Assembly: GCA_964397995.1 (NCBI GenBank)
Contig: CAYNLG010000037.1
Location: 1 to 34,743, forward strand
Direction of reading: 5' to 3'
Length of the DNA: 34,743 bases
From: CAYNLG01 sp964397995
Lineage (GTDB): Bacteria > Planctomycetota > Phycisphaerae > FEN-1346
Positions within the stretch are counted from its first letter, which is position 1, and every line of letters begins with the position of its first letter. A program made the position numbers and the translations under genes. The notes beneath the pieces are model-generated. The model had not been told where the DNA came from, made no database searches, and worked only from the letters and a program-made list of their open reading frames with translations. Of the stretch, positions 7,003-14,925 are shown piece by piece.

Positions 7003-7366
7003 GTACCGCCCTCGGTTTCTTGGACACGGAACTGACGGTAATCATGCCGCAACCTCCAGCGTGGAGCAAGCCTCTTTTCGGGCCTGGGCGGGCGTCCGGT
7101 AGCCGAGACGCTCCAGGATCCAGTGTGCGTTGCAGAGCCGCTTGAACGCCAGGAGCGCCTGGCGGAGGTCCTCGACGGTCTCGAAGGTGCGGACCCAGAG
7201 AGGAGGTTCTCCTTGAGGGTCCGGATGAACTGTTCGGCGCGCCCGTTGCCCTCGGGTTCGCGGACGAAGGCGGGCGAACCGGTGACGCCGAGGAACTGAA
7301 GCTCGGCCTGGAAGTCGTCCGAGAGGGACCGGCTGCCCGCGAAGCCCCGTAAGGCCGGGGTTCCAT
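7003..7366 (-). pseudogene. IS3-like transposase remnant, right copy (frameshifted)
   Basis: Reading leftward, the frame gives SDDFQAELQFLGV, then SPAFVREPEGNGRAEQFIR and TLKENLL, the C-terminal rve/integrase core with its catalytic Glu region. It then shifts: an extra CT at the CTCTCT near 7200 moves the tail (WVRTFETVEDLRQALLAFKR ... CSTLEVAA) into another frame. The expected RHDHGSQ segment carrying an Asp is decayed, and the N-terminal half is missing. Its IS end at 7003 points inward at the Cys-rich gene. The roughly 170 bases between 6836 and 7003 hold only that gene's promoter and upstream DNA. Confidence 0.8.
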
Positions 7367-7513
7367 CTTGGCGATGGCGCACGGCTTTCCGTTCGGGTCT
7401 GCTCATTCTACCCAAGGCAAACGAGTGTCCAAGCTATCCCTGGGCCGCGAGAGCTGACGTCTCCTTCCCGACATTGCGCACATGGCTTGACGGCGCCCCG
7501 ACCGCCGCGACGA

Positions 7514-7542
7514 TTGACCCCGGCCGCCTCTGCCGGTACCAT
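7514..7542 (+). promoter_or_regulatory. rmuC promoter
   Basis: TTGACC (7514-7519), a 17-base spacer and TACCAT (7537-7542). The rmuC ATG is only 12 bases past the -10, so the message would be leaderless or nearly so. Bases 7367-7513 hold no gene. Confidence 0.6.
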
Positions 7543-7553
7543 GGCCCACCGCC

Positions 7554-8852
7554 ATGGACACCGTCCTCCTCGTCATCGCGGTCCTGCTCCTGATGGCCGT
7601 TCTCGGTCTGCTGGCGGCCCTGTGGAAACGCGGGGCGGGGGGGGCCGGGGCCGGCGCCGTCGAGGGCGAGCTCCGCGCCCGGGTCAGCGAGCTCGAAGCC
7701 GAGGCCGGCGCCCTGCGGACGCGCCTCGAGGCCGAGAAACAGGCCCGCGTCCAGGCCGACACGCGCCTGGAGGCCGAGCGGACGAACCTTGCCGAGCAGA
7801 AACGCCTGCTCGCCGAGGCCGAGACCCGGCTCAAGGACACCTTCACGGCCCTTTCCAGCGAGAGCCTCAAGGCCAGCCGCGAGCAGTTCCTCGCCGAGGC
7901 CGGCGAGCGCCTGAACCCCCTACGCGAGCTCCTCGACACCTACCAGAAACGCCTCCAGGAGGTCGAGAAGGCCCGCTCTGACGCCTACGGCGGGCTGCGC
8001 GAGTACCTCGACTCTCTCCGCCAGACCAGCGACGGCCTCCGCAAGCAGACCCAGGAACTCTCGACGGCGCTGCGGGCCTCGCCGACGGCGCGCGGCCAAT
8101 GGGGCGAGGTGACGCTCCGGCGCGTCGTCGAGGTGGCCGGCATGAGTCCGCACTGCGACTTCGACGAGCAGGCCTCCACCGAGACCGAGGTCGGGCGCCT
8201 CCGGCCCGACATGACCATCCACCTGCCCAACGACCGCATCCTCCTCGTCGATGCCAAGGTCCCCCTGGCGGCGTACATGGAGGCGGTCGAGGCGACCGAC
8301 GCGGCGGCGCGGCAGGCGGCCCTGGCGCGCCACGCCCGCCACGTCCGCGACCGCATGACCCAGCTCGGCCAGAAGGCCTACGCCAGCCACATCGCCCGCG
8401 CGCCGGACTTCGTGGTGCTCTTTCTGCCGCTGGAGTCGGCCTTCAGCGCCGCTCTGGAGCAGGACCGGGCGCTGATCGAGGACGGCATGAAGGGGAACGT
8501 GGTCCTGGCGACCCCCACGACGCTCATCGCGCTCCTGAAGGCCGTGCACTACGGGTGGCGGCAGCAGGAGATGGCCGAGAACGCCGAGCGCATCGGCGAG
8601 ACCGGCCGCGACCTCTACGACCGCGTGTGCGTCTTCCTCGACCACTTCGCCAAGGTCGGCGACGGGTTGCGCCGGGCGGCCGACGCCTACGACAAGGCTC
8701 AGCGGTCCTACGAGCGGCGTGTCGAGCCGGCGGCCCGGCGCCTTGCCGAACAGGCCGCCTCCCAGCGCGAGTTGCCGGAGGTCGAGCCCGTCGAGGCCCG
8801 CCTCCCGGCGCTGCCGGGCCCGGAAGCCGCCGGCGGCGAGGCCGACGCCTGA
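7554..8852 (+). CDS. rmuC: DNA recombination protein RmuC
   Basis: This 432-residue protein belongs to the RmuC family, predicted nucleases that limit recombination at inverted repeats. Residues 3-22 form an N-terminal membrane anchor (VLLVIAVLLLMAVLGLLAAL). A long coiled coil rich in Glu, Ala and Arg follows (about 35-150). The RmuC domain carries GQWGEVTLRRVVEVAG, then RPDMTIHLPNDRILLVDAKV and later VLATPTTLIALLKAV; the Asp-x-Lys of LVDAKV is the nuclease-like motif. Length is normal. The ATG at 7554 has no Shine-Dalgarno, consistent with near-leaderless translation. It leads a probable operon with the LOG-family gene 22 bases downstream and a URO-D-like gene. Confidence 0.92.
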   Translation: MDTVLLVIAVLLLMAVLGLLAALWKRGAGGAGAGAVEGELRARVSELEAEAGALRTRLEAEKQARVQADTRLEAERTNLAEQKRLLAEAETRLKDTFTALSSESLKASREQFLAEAGERLNPLRELLDTYQKRLQEVEKARSDAYGGLREYLDSLRQTSDGLRKQTQELSTALRASPTARGQWGEVTLRRVVEVAGMSPHCDFDEQASTETEVGRLRPDMTIHLPNDRILLVDAKVPLAAYMEAVEATDAAARQAALARHARHVRDRMTQLGQKAYASHIARAPDFVVLFLPLESAFSAALEQDRALIEDGMKGNVVLATPTTLIALLKAVHYGWRQQEMAENAERIGETGRDLYDRVCVFLDHFAKVGDGLRRAADAYDKAQRSYERRVEPAARRLAEQAASQRELPEVEPVEARLPALPGPEAAGGEADA

Positions 8853-8874
8853 CGAGAGAAAGGCAGTCACCCGG

Positions 8875-9576
8875 ATGAACTCGGACTTCCTCGCCCAGGA
8901 CCCCTGGCGCGTTTTCCGGATCATGGCGGAGTTTGTCGACGGGTTCGAGATGATGGCCCGCGTGCCCCCCGGCATCAGCATCTTCGGCTCCGCCCGGTCG
9001 CAGCCCGGCCAGCCGTACTACGAGAAGGCGCTCCAGGCCGGACGCCTCATCGCCGAGGCCGGTTTCAGCGTCATCACCGGCGGCGGGCCCGGCATCATGG
9101 AAGCCTCCAACCGCGGCGCCAAGGAAGCCGGCGGCGAAAGCGTCGGCCTCAACATCGTCCTCCCCTTCGAACAGGTCGCCAACCCCTACCTCACGAAGGT
9201 CATCAACTTCCGCTACTTCTTCGTCCGCAAGGTCATGTTCTCCAAGTACGCCGTCGGCCTCATCTACTTCCCCGGCGGCTTCGGCACCATGGACGAGTTC
9301 TTCGACAGCCTGACCCTCATCCAGACCGAGAAGATTTACCCGCTGCCGGTCGTCCTCATCGGCACCGACTTCTGGCAGGGCCAGCTCGCCTGGCTCCGCG
9401 AGACCTGCCTCGACCGCTTCGCCAGCATCTCGCCGGAGGACCTCGATCTGGTGCACCTGACGGACGAGCCGGCCGACGCCGTCCGGTACATCAGCGAGCA
9501 CCTGGCCGTCCGCGACCGCGAGCCGGTGCCCGAGACGATCAAGTGGAACACGCCGGAAGGCAAGCTCATGCCCTAG
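8875..9576 (+). CDS. LOG-family (TIGR00730-type) nucleotide hydrolase
   Basis: This 233-residue Rossmann-fold protein belongs to the family often mislabelled lysine decarboxylase. Members cleave the N-glycosidic bond of nucleoside monophosphates, giving cytokinin bases in plants and recycling nucleotides in bacteria. The motifs are GGGPGIMEA (69-77), with its phosphate-binding glycines, and PGGFGTMDE (133-141), with the catalytic Glu; the family pattern PGGxGTxxE is intact. The ATG at 8875 follows GAGAGAAAGG by about a dozen bases; longer frames run into rmuC. It probably lies in the rmuC operon. The physiological substrate cannot be read from the sequence. Confidence 0.88.
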   Translation: MNSDFLAQDPWRVFRIMAEFVDGFEMMARVPPGISIFGSARSQPGQPYYEKALQAGRLIAEAGFSVITGGGPGIMEASNRGAKEAGGESVGLNIVLPFEQVANPYLTKVINFRYFFVRKVMFSKYAVGLIYFPGGFGTMDEFFDSLTLIQTEKIYPLPVVLIGTDFWQGQLAWLRETCLDRFASISPEDLDLVHLTDEPADAVRYISEHLAVRDREPVPETIKWNTPEGKLMP

Positions 9577-9610
9577 CCACGGCCGCCGCCCCGGCCCCCT
9601 GGAGAGCCCC

Positions 9611-10651
9611 ATGACCCCCCGCGACGTCATCCGCCGCGTCCTCGCCTTCGACCAGGCGCCCCGCATCGGGTACGACCTGCCCGACCCCTGGCCGCGCGAC
9701 CTCGTCCACGCGGGCATCGGCCCGGCCCCGGGCTTCGAGCCGGAGCGGTGGACCGAGGGCAACGCCGAGTTCTGGACCGACGAGTGGGGGTGCACGTGGC
9801 AGCGGCTGGGGGGCCTCTCGAAGGGGGAGGTCGCCCGGGGCGCCTTGGCCGACTGGGCGGCCCTCGACACGTACGAGCCGCCCGACCTGGGCCTGGCGTC
9901 GCGCTACGACGGCGCCCGCGAGACCTTTGCCGCCGCCGGTGACCGCTACCGCATCGGCCATATCCCCGGCTGCTGCTTCAACCTCAGCCGCAAGCTCCGC
10001 CGGCTGGACCAGTTTTTGGTCGATTGCCTGCTGGAGCCGGAGCGGGTGCGGGCGCTGAACGCGCGGGTGATGGACCGGATCGAGGCCGCCGTCGGCCGCC
10101 ACGCCGAGGCCGGCGCCGACGCCGTCATGTTCCCCGAGGACTGGGGGACCCAGGACCGGCTCCTGATGGCCCCCGCGACGTTCCGCGACCTCTTCCTGCC
10201 GACGTTCGAGCGGCTGTGCGGCGTGGCGGCCGAACGCGGGCTGGACGTCTGGATGCACTCCTGCGGCATGATTGCCGCCATCATCGACGACCTCATCGCC
10301 GTCGGCGTCAAGGTCCTCCAGTTCGACCAACCGGCCCTCTACGGCTTGGACCGCATGGCCGAGGCCTGGGGCGGCCGCGTCACCTTCATGTGCCCGGTCG
10401 ACATCCAGCGGACGCTCCAGACCCGCGACGCCGAGGCCATCCGGGCCGAGGCCGCGGCCCTGGTCCGGACGCTCGGCGCCGGCGGGGGCGGGTTCATCGC
10501 GACCCGCTACCCGGACGAGCAAGCCATCGGCCTGGAGCCCGCGTGGCAGGACCTCGCCTGCGACACGTTCGTCGAGGTCGGCGGCTGGGGGGCTGACGCC
10601 CGGCCCCGCCGCGCCGCCGCGGCCCGAAGTCATTTCGGCGACGGCCTTTAG
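9611..10651 (+). CDS. URO-D-fold protein, probable corrinoid/methyltransferase-like
   Basis: This 346-residue protein of the uroporphyrinogen decarboxylase superfamily more closely resembles the MtaA/CmuA-type methyltransferase branch than HemE. The segment VWMHSCGMI has His216 and Cys218, a typical metal-binding HxCG motif of that branch, followed by a DLIAVGVKVLQFDQP barrel strand. The opening TPRDVIRRVLAFDQAPRIGY matches the usual N-terminus of the family. A GGAGAG site precedes the ATG. It is the last gene of the rmuC unit, 34 bases after the LOG gene. No corrinoid protein is adjacent, so the methyl donor or acceptor is unknown. Confidence 0.82.
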   Translation: MTPRDVIRRVLAFDQAPRIGYDLPDPWPRDLVHAGIGPAPGFEPERWTEGNAEFWTDEWGCTWQRLGGLSKGEVARGALADWAALDTYEPPDLGLASRYDGARETFAAAGDRYRIGHIPGCCFNLSRKLRRLDQFLVDCLLEPERVRALNARVMDRIEAAVGRHAEAGADAVMFPEDWGTQDRLLMAPATFRDLFLPTFERLCGVAAERGLDVWMHSCGMIAAIIDDLIAVGVKVLQFDQPALYGLDRMAEAWGGRVTFMCPVDIQRTLQTRDAEAIRAEAAALVRTLGAGGGGFIATRYPDEQAIGLEPAWQDLACDTFVEVGGWGADARPRRAAAARSHFGDGL

Positions 10652-10655
10652 GCCA

Positions 10656-10684
10656 TTGACCGCCCCCGCCATGGCCGGTAGGAT
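10656..10684 (+). promoter_or_regulatory. Promoter of the DUF2752-lipoprotein unit
   Basis: TTGACC (10656-10661), a 17-base spacer and TAGGAT (10679-10684), followed by a 53-base leader to the GTG at 10738. Confidence 0.6.
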
Positions 10685-10737
10685 AGGCCGCTTTCCGAGG
10701 GGGCGGCAGGGCGGCAAAGGCCGTCCGGAGGCCGGGC

Positions 10738-11226
10738 GTGACCGACGGGCAGACGGTGGCGACTCCCACGGCGGCCGCGTGCCCCGTGCGCGCTCGCCGC
10801 GCCTTCGGCCGCGCCGCCGCCGAGGAACGCGTCCTGCAGGCCCTCGTGGGCGCCGCCTGCGTCGTGGCGCTCGGCGTCGGGGCGGTGCTGGTGCCCTCGC
10901 CGACGGGCACCGACACGCACACGCAGCTCGGTTTACCGACGTGCGGCATGCTGAAGATGACGGGACGCCCGTGTCCGACGTGCGGCGTGACGACGGCGTT
11001 CACATGGGCCGCCCACGGGCGGATCGTCAAGGCCTTTGGGACCCAGCCGTTCGGCCTCGTCTGTTTCGGCCTGGTCGTGGTGACCCTGGGCCTGACGGCG
11101 GGGGCCCTGGCCACGGGCCGGTCGCTGTGGCCGCTGCTGGTGCGGCTGAACCCGAACCTGATCATTCCCGGACTCATCGTTATACTGCTTATCTCCTGGG
11201 CGTACAAGTGGTGGAGCCTGTCGTAA
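10738..11226 (+). CDS. DUF2752 membrane protein
   Basis: This 162-residue inner-membrane protein has three predicted spans (about 35-53, 104-123 and 137-158). The conserved DUF2752 motif is present as RPCPTCGVTTAFTWAAHG, with Cys79 and Cys82, between spans one and two, and an upstream LPTCGMLKMTG adds a third Cys. The family has no established function. I use the GTG at 10738, preceded by CGGAGG. It is the first gene of a unit followed by three lipoproteins, the nearest starting 18 bases downstream. Confidence 0.85.
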   Translation: MTDGQTVATPTAAACPVRARRAFGRAAAEERVLQALVGAACVVALGVGAVLVPSPTGTDTHTQLGLPTCGMLKMTGRPCPTCGVTTAFTWAAHGRIVKAFGTQPFGLVCFGLVVVTLGLTAGALATGRSLWPLLVRLNPNLIIPGLIVILLISWAYKWWSLS

Positions 11227-11244
11227 GAGGAAGGAGGGCGCCGT

Positions 11245-11892
11245 ATGCGACGGTCGGCGCTGATGCTGCTGGCGGCCCTGACGGCCCTGACGGCCGGGGG
11301 CTGCTACCTGGGGCACTTCTGGGTCGCCCTGACCAAGCCCCGCGAGTACAAGACCATTGAGGCGGAGCACCGGTTCGACGCGAAGAAGCTGGTCATCGTC
11401 CCCTACGCCGGGACCGACATCCTGTTCTCCTACCCCACGGCCACCATCGAGATCAGCCGCGAGATCGTCTATGCCGCCACCCGGCACCTGCGCGACTGCG
11501 TCCAGGTGATCGAGCACCCCGTCCGGGTGGCCCAGTGGCAGGAGTCGAACCTGGAGTGGCCGAACCTGTCGCTGGCGGAGATCGCCGACGTCTTCGGGGC
11601 CGACACTGTCCTGTACGTCGAGCTCCACCAGTACACGGTGCTGGAGGAGCGGTCGGCGAACCTTTTCCGCGGCCGCGTCAAGGCCCGCCTCCACGTCTGG
11701 GAGCGGGACGCCCCGACGAGCCCCGTCTACGAGGGGAGCGTCGAGTCGGCCTTCCCGGAGAAACAGCCGGTCAGCGTGCTCGGAACCAGCGAGCGGACGA
11801 TGCGTCACTACACCAATGTGACCTTCGCCGAGGACGTCATCAACAAGTTCCGCACGCGGCGCGTCGAAGTGCGCCTGGGGCAGGCGTCATGA
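11245..11892 (+). CDS. Lipoprotein, CsgG/LpoB-like fold candidate (first of a tandem pair)
   Basis: This 215-residue secreted lipoprotein has signal peptide MRRSALMLLAALTALTAGGC, with Cys20 in the lipobox. The mature protein has KKLVIVPYAG, then SLAEIADVFGADTVLYVELHQY, then GRVKARLHVWE. This alternation of VLVV-type strands with a 'GADxVLYVE' centre is seen in LpoB/CsgG-like and GNA1162-like envelope lipoproteins. The next gene shows the same layout, so the two look like diverged tandem copies. AAGGAGG precedes the ATG. Function is unknown; an outer-membrane location is inferred. Fold assignment is tentative. Confidence 0.75.
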   Translation: MRRSALMLLAALTALTAGGCYLGHFWVALTKPREYKTIEAEHRFDAKKLVIVPYAGTDILFSYPTATIEISREIVYAATRHLRDCVQVIEHPVRVAQWQESNLEWPNLSLAEIADVFGADTVLYVELHQYTVLEERSANLFRGRVKARLHVWERDAPTSPVYEGSVESAFPEKQPVSVLGTSERTMRHYTNVTFAEDVINKFRTRRVEVRLGQAS

Positions 11893-12554
11893 CCCGATTC
11901 CGCACCGTCCTGCTGGCGGCCGCCTGCGTGGCCGCCCTGGCCGCCCTCGGCTGCGACCAGACCGCCTGGATCCTCAGCGAGACGCTCGGGCCCCTGCTGC
12001 CGGAAGAGGAGGTCGAGCCCGAGTTCTCGTTCGCCGGCAAGAGCGTTCTGGTCCTGGTGGACGTCGGCGAGCCCACCGTCGGGGACGCGTTCCCGCGGCT
12101 GCAGCGGGACATCACGCGCCATGTCGTCACGGCGTTCGAGGACGAGCAGGCGACCGGCCCCCTGGTTCCGGCCCACGCCGTCGAGACGGCCCGCCGCTCC
12201 GAGCCGGACTTCCGCCGCTGGTCCGTCGTCGAGGTCGGCCAGTACTTCAACGTCGACTACGTCCTGCACGTGGTGATTTACGACTTCCGCGTCCGGGAGA
12301 GCCCGACCTCCAGCGTCCTGGACGGGTTCGCCGAGTCGACGATCTCGATCGTCTCGCCCCAGCGCGGGGCCCAGGTCTGGCCGCAGCTCGCTTCGGCCCG
12401 CCAGGTCTCGGCCCGGACGCTGCCCGACGTCGAGCCCATCGAGGACCCGATCGAGCTGGAACGGGTGCTGGCCGAGGGGCTGGCCGACAAGATCGCGCGG
12501 CACTTCTACACGTACAAACCGGGCCGGTTGCCGCTACGGCCGAAGGTGCGCTGA
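11889..12554 (+). CDS. Lipoprotein, CsgG/LpoB-like fold candidate (second of the pair)
   Basis: This 221-residue lipoprotein has its lipobox at LAALGC (Cys22). It overlaps the previous gene by four bases (ATGA), indicating translational coupling. Its mature part repeats the plan of its neighbour: SVLVLVDVGEP, then SVVEVGQYFNVDYVLHVVIYDF, then GFAESTISIVSP. The position of a hydrophobic 'DYVLxVVIYDF' strand after a helix matches 'GADTVLYVELHQY' in the first copy. Overall identity is low, so duplication is old or the resemblance is only in fold. No catalytic motif is visible. A longer in-frame opening runs through the upstream gene and is rejected. Confidence 0.75.
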   Translation: MTRFRTVLLAAACVAALAALGCDQTAWILSETLGPLLPEEEVEPEFSFAGKSVLVLVDVGEPTVGDAFPRLQRDITRHVVTAFEDEQATGPLVPAHAVETARRSEPDFRRWSVVEVGQYFNVDYVLHVVIYDFRVRESPTSSVLDGFAESTISIVSPQRGAQVWPQLASARQVSARTLPDVEPIEDPIELERVLAEGLADKIARHFYTYKPGRLPLRPKVR

Positions 12555-13456
12555 TGCGGGGACGTCGCCTTCGAGATGCCGCCTGCCGCGCGGCCGCCCC
12601 GGGCCTGGTCGCGCTCGCCCTCCTTCTTGCCGTCGGCTGTGACCGCGAGGAGACCCGTCGCCGCCGCACCGTCCTCCGCAACCTGCCCGGCAACCCCGCC
12701 GTCGCCGCCGTCCCCATGTACCGGGTGCACGTGGTGCGGCTGCGGCACCGGATGCGGCCGGACGCCCCGGAAGAGGACGTGTGGCGGTTGCTGGGGGCCC
12801 AGGCGGTGCCCGACGGCAAGGCCCGCCTCTGGTTCCAGAACGACCTGCTCATCGGCGAGGGGGCCGGCATCGCCGCCGACCGCGTCGAGGCGCTCCTGAC
12901 CGAGACGCCCGACCGCGAGGTCGCCACCAGCGAGATCCGCGTCCGCGAGAACTTCGACTTCCGCCTCTCCCTCGGCTTCGAACGCGACACGCTCGACTTC
13001 GTGTGGACCGAGGACGGGGAGCTGCGCGGCCGGCACTTCGAGGCCGCCCGGGCCGACCTCCGCTTCGTCTGCCGCCGCGACCCCGACAACCCGGACGCCG
13101 TCGTCCTGGCGGTCGTGCCGGAGGTCTCGCACGGGGAGGAGCGGCTGAAGTGGGTCGAGACGGCCGCCGGGTTCACCAAGCAGATGGTCCGCCCGCGGTT
13201 CACGCTGGACGCCCTGGCGGTCGAGGCCGCGCTCCGCCCGGGGCGGATGCTGGTGGTGGGCGGCCGGCGGCGGAGCCCGGTCAGCCTCGGGGCCGTCTGG
13301 TTCTACGACCGCCGCGGGCCCGACCTTTGGAAGCAGACGCTCATCCTGACGGCCGAGCTGTACCTGCCGGGGGCGGAGCCGGAGGCCGGCCCGGGCCTGA
13401 CGGTGCCGGAGGCGTCCAAGCCGGCGCCCGCACCGGCGCCCGCACCGCCCGAGTAG
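12554..13456 (+). CDS. Lipoprotein of unknown function
   Basis: This 300-residue lipoprotein has a long basic N-terminus (MRGRRLRD), a hydrophobic core and the lipobox LALLLAVGC (Cys29). Its start ATG shares a base with the stop of the preceding gene (TGATG), which again implies coupling. The mature region has strand-rich segments (YRVHVVRLRHRM, LDFVWTEDGELRGRHFEAA) and ends in a Pro/Ala repeat, PAPAPAPAPPE, which may be a flexible linker or peptidoglycan-facing tail. I do not recognise the domain. It is probably the last gene of the unit that begins with DUF2752. Confidence 0.75.
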   Translation: MRGRRLRDAACRAAAPGLVALALLLAVGCDREETRRRRTVLRNLPGNPAVAAVPMYRVHVVRLRHRMRPDAPEEDVWRLLGAQAVPDGKARLWFQNDLLIGEGAGIAADRVEALLTETPDREVATSEIRVRENFDFRLSLGFERDTLDFVWTEDGELRGRHFEAARADLRFVCRRDPDNPDAVVLAVVPEVSHGEERLKWVETAAGFTKQMVRPRFTLDALAVEAALRPGRMLVVGGRRRSPVSLGAVWFYDRRGPDLWKQTLILTAELYLPGAEPEAGPGLTVPEASKPAPAPAPAPPE

Positions 13457-13486
13457 CCCCCCGGGCCCGGCGGACCGGCTTTTTGC

Positions 13487-13516
13487 TTGAAAGGGTCGCG
13501 CGGCGGGACCCATAAT
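13487..13516 (+). promoter_or_regulatory. Promoter of the TPR lipoprotein-mtaB unit
   Basis: TTGAAA (13487-13492), an 18-base spacer and CATAAT (13511-13516), in the 130-base gap after the previous lipoprotein gene. Confidence 0.6.
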
Positions 13517-13586
13517 CGCCGGTGGCCGTTCGCCGCCGCCGTGGGCGTGCGGCCCACGCCCGCTGCCGCCTGTGCAGGAGGTGCTC

Positions 13587-14231
13587 ATGCCATCGGCCCA
13601 TCCGTTCCCGTTCGTCCGCCGCGGTCTCTGGTTGCCGGCCGTCGCGGCCGCGCTCGCCCTGGCCGCCGGCTGCACCCCCGCGACCGAGTTCAACCGGACG
13701 GGCCTGGAGGCCTACGGCTCGGGCGACTACGGCCGGGCCCGGGCTGCCTTCGAGGAGGCCATCGACCGCGCCCCCGACGTCGGCACCTACTACTACAACG
13801 CCGGCATGAGCGAACAGGCCCTTGGCCGCCTCACCCAGGCCATCCACCTCTACGAGATGGCCACCACGCTCGACCCGAGCATCGTCCGGGCCTACCGGAA
13901 CCTGGCGACGTGCCACGAGGCCCGGGGCCAGGACGAGCGGGCCTTGGCGGCCCTGGTCGAGGGCACCGAGACGAACCCCTTCACGGCCCGCGCATTCATC
14001 AACGTGGCCGACTACTACCTGGCGCGGGACGACCTGCGGTCGGCCAGGCTCTGGCTGGCCAAGGCCGTGGCCGCCGACCCCGAGAACGTCGACGCCCACC
14101 GCGAGTACGGCGTGCTTCTGATCCGCCTCGGCGAGGAAGCCAAGGGCAAGGAACACCTCCGCCGCGCCGTCCGGTTGCCGCCCAGGCCGATGCCCGGTGA
14201 GGGCGGGGCGGCCGCGGTCGAGTCGCCGTGA
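13587..14231 (+). CDS. TPR-repeat lipoprotein
   Basis: This 214-residue envelope lipoprotein has its lipobox at ALAAGC (Cys29), followed by about four tetratricopeptide repeats: GLEAYGSGDYGRARAAFEEA, GTYYYNAGMSEQALGRLTQA, AYRNLATCHEARGQDERALA and HREYGVLLIRLGEEAKGKEH. Such repeats form helical protein-binding scaffolds. I choose the ATG at 13587 over a GTG at 13572 because AGGAGG (13576-13581) sits five bases before it. It has its own promoter and overlaps the next gene by four bases (GTGA). Its partner is unknown; the neighbouring membrane protein is a candidate. Confidence 0.85.
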   Translation: MPSAHPFPFVRRGLWLPAVAAALALAAGCTPATEFNRTGLEAYGSGDYGRARAAFEEAIDRAPDVGTYYYNAGMSEQALGRLTQAIHLYEMATTLDPSIVRAYRNLATCHEARGQDERALAALVEGTETNPFTARAFINVADYYLARDDLRSARLWLAKAVAADPENVDAHREYGVLLIRLGEEAKGKEHLRRAVRLPPRPMPGEGGAAAVESP

Positions 14232-14923
14232 CCCGCCGCCCGATGGCCGCCATCGCCCTGGCCGCCCTCGGGGGCGCGGCCCTTTTCCTGCTTGGGGCGG
14301 CCCCCGCGCCAGGTGTTGTCCGGCGCGTCGCCGACGAGGCCGTCGACCGCCTGCCCGAACCCCTGCACGGCCTGTGGACCGAGGCGGGGCGGCGCGCGCG
14401 GCTCCAGGACGCCGCCTCGGCCGCGCCGGACGAACCGCTCGACCCGGCCGAGGCCCCGCACGAGGCGGCGCGCGCGGCCGTGGCCCTCGGCGAGGCCATG
14501 AAGGAGGGCCGCGCCGCCGACGCCCTTGCCCAGGCCGCCGAGGCGGTCCGCGCGATCGTCGTGCTGCACCGCCCCACGGCCGCCGCCGAGACCGTCGAGG
14601 CCGACGCCCTGGCCCACGACCGCCGCGCCTGCCGCTTCCTGGCCGAGCCCGAGAAGGCCCTCGACGCGTGGGCCGCCGAGGCGTCGGAGCGGCCGGAGGA
14701 GGCCCCGTCGGCCGGGGTGCTCCGCGGCGCGGCCGCCCGGGCCGCCGACCTGCTCTACACCGCCTGGGTCCGGGCCGGGAAGCCCGTGACGCTCGTCCCG
14801 CCGCCCGAGGCGCCGGCCCAGCCGGTCCTGCCGTATCTGCTGGTTGGCGTCGTCCTCGGCCTGGGCCTGATCGCCTTCTGGCCCCGACGGCGCCGGGCCG
14901 GGACGCCGGGGTCGAAGGGCTGA
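14228..14923 (+). CDS. Bitopic membrane protein of unknown function
   Basis: This 231-residue protein has an N-terminal hydrophobic segment (about 7-24), probably a signal peptide or anchor. A long Ala/Glu-rich helical region follows, of the kind seen in TPR-related exported proteins. A C-terminal span (LPYLLVGVVLGLGLIAFW) is followed by a basic tail RRRRAG, so the bulk should lie outside the cytoplasm. It starts at a GTG overlapping the TPR lipoprotein stop, which suggests coupled production and perhaps a complex. An ATG six codons in is an alternative start. I recognise no family. Confidence 0.65.
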   Translation: MTRRPMAAIALAALGGAALFLLGAAPAPGVVRRVADEAVDRLPEPLHGLWTEAGRRARLQDAASAAPDEPLDPAEAPHEAARAAVALGEAMKEGRAADALAQAAEAVRAIVVLHRPTAAAETVEADALAHDRRACRFLAEPEKALDAWAAEASERPEEAPSAGVLRGAAARAADLLYTAWVRAGKPVTLVPPPEAPAQPVLPYLLVGVVLGLGLIAFWPRRRRAGTPGSKG

Positions 14924-14925
14924 GC

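Larger units (their letters stand above)
5336..7366. mobile_element. Composite-transposon-like island: inverted IS ends around one cargo gene
   Basis: The two 198-bp arms (5336-5533 and 7003-7200) are inverted copies of the same transposase 3' end. The 1469 bases between them contain a single gene with lower GC (about 50-57% in the lines I counted, against about 70% around it). The outer, 5' parts of both IS copies are lost or decayed, so the island is no longer self-mobile. Acquisition by transfer is inferred from composition and flanks. Confidence 0.6.

Noticed and set aside
13461..13485. CCGG-rich stretch followed by TTTTTG after the third lipoprotein as an intrinsic terminator
   Set aside because: The possible stem is only four base pairs; the T-run overlaps the next promoter region instead.
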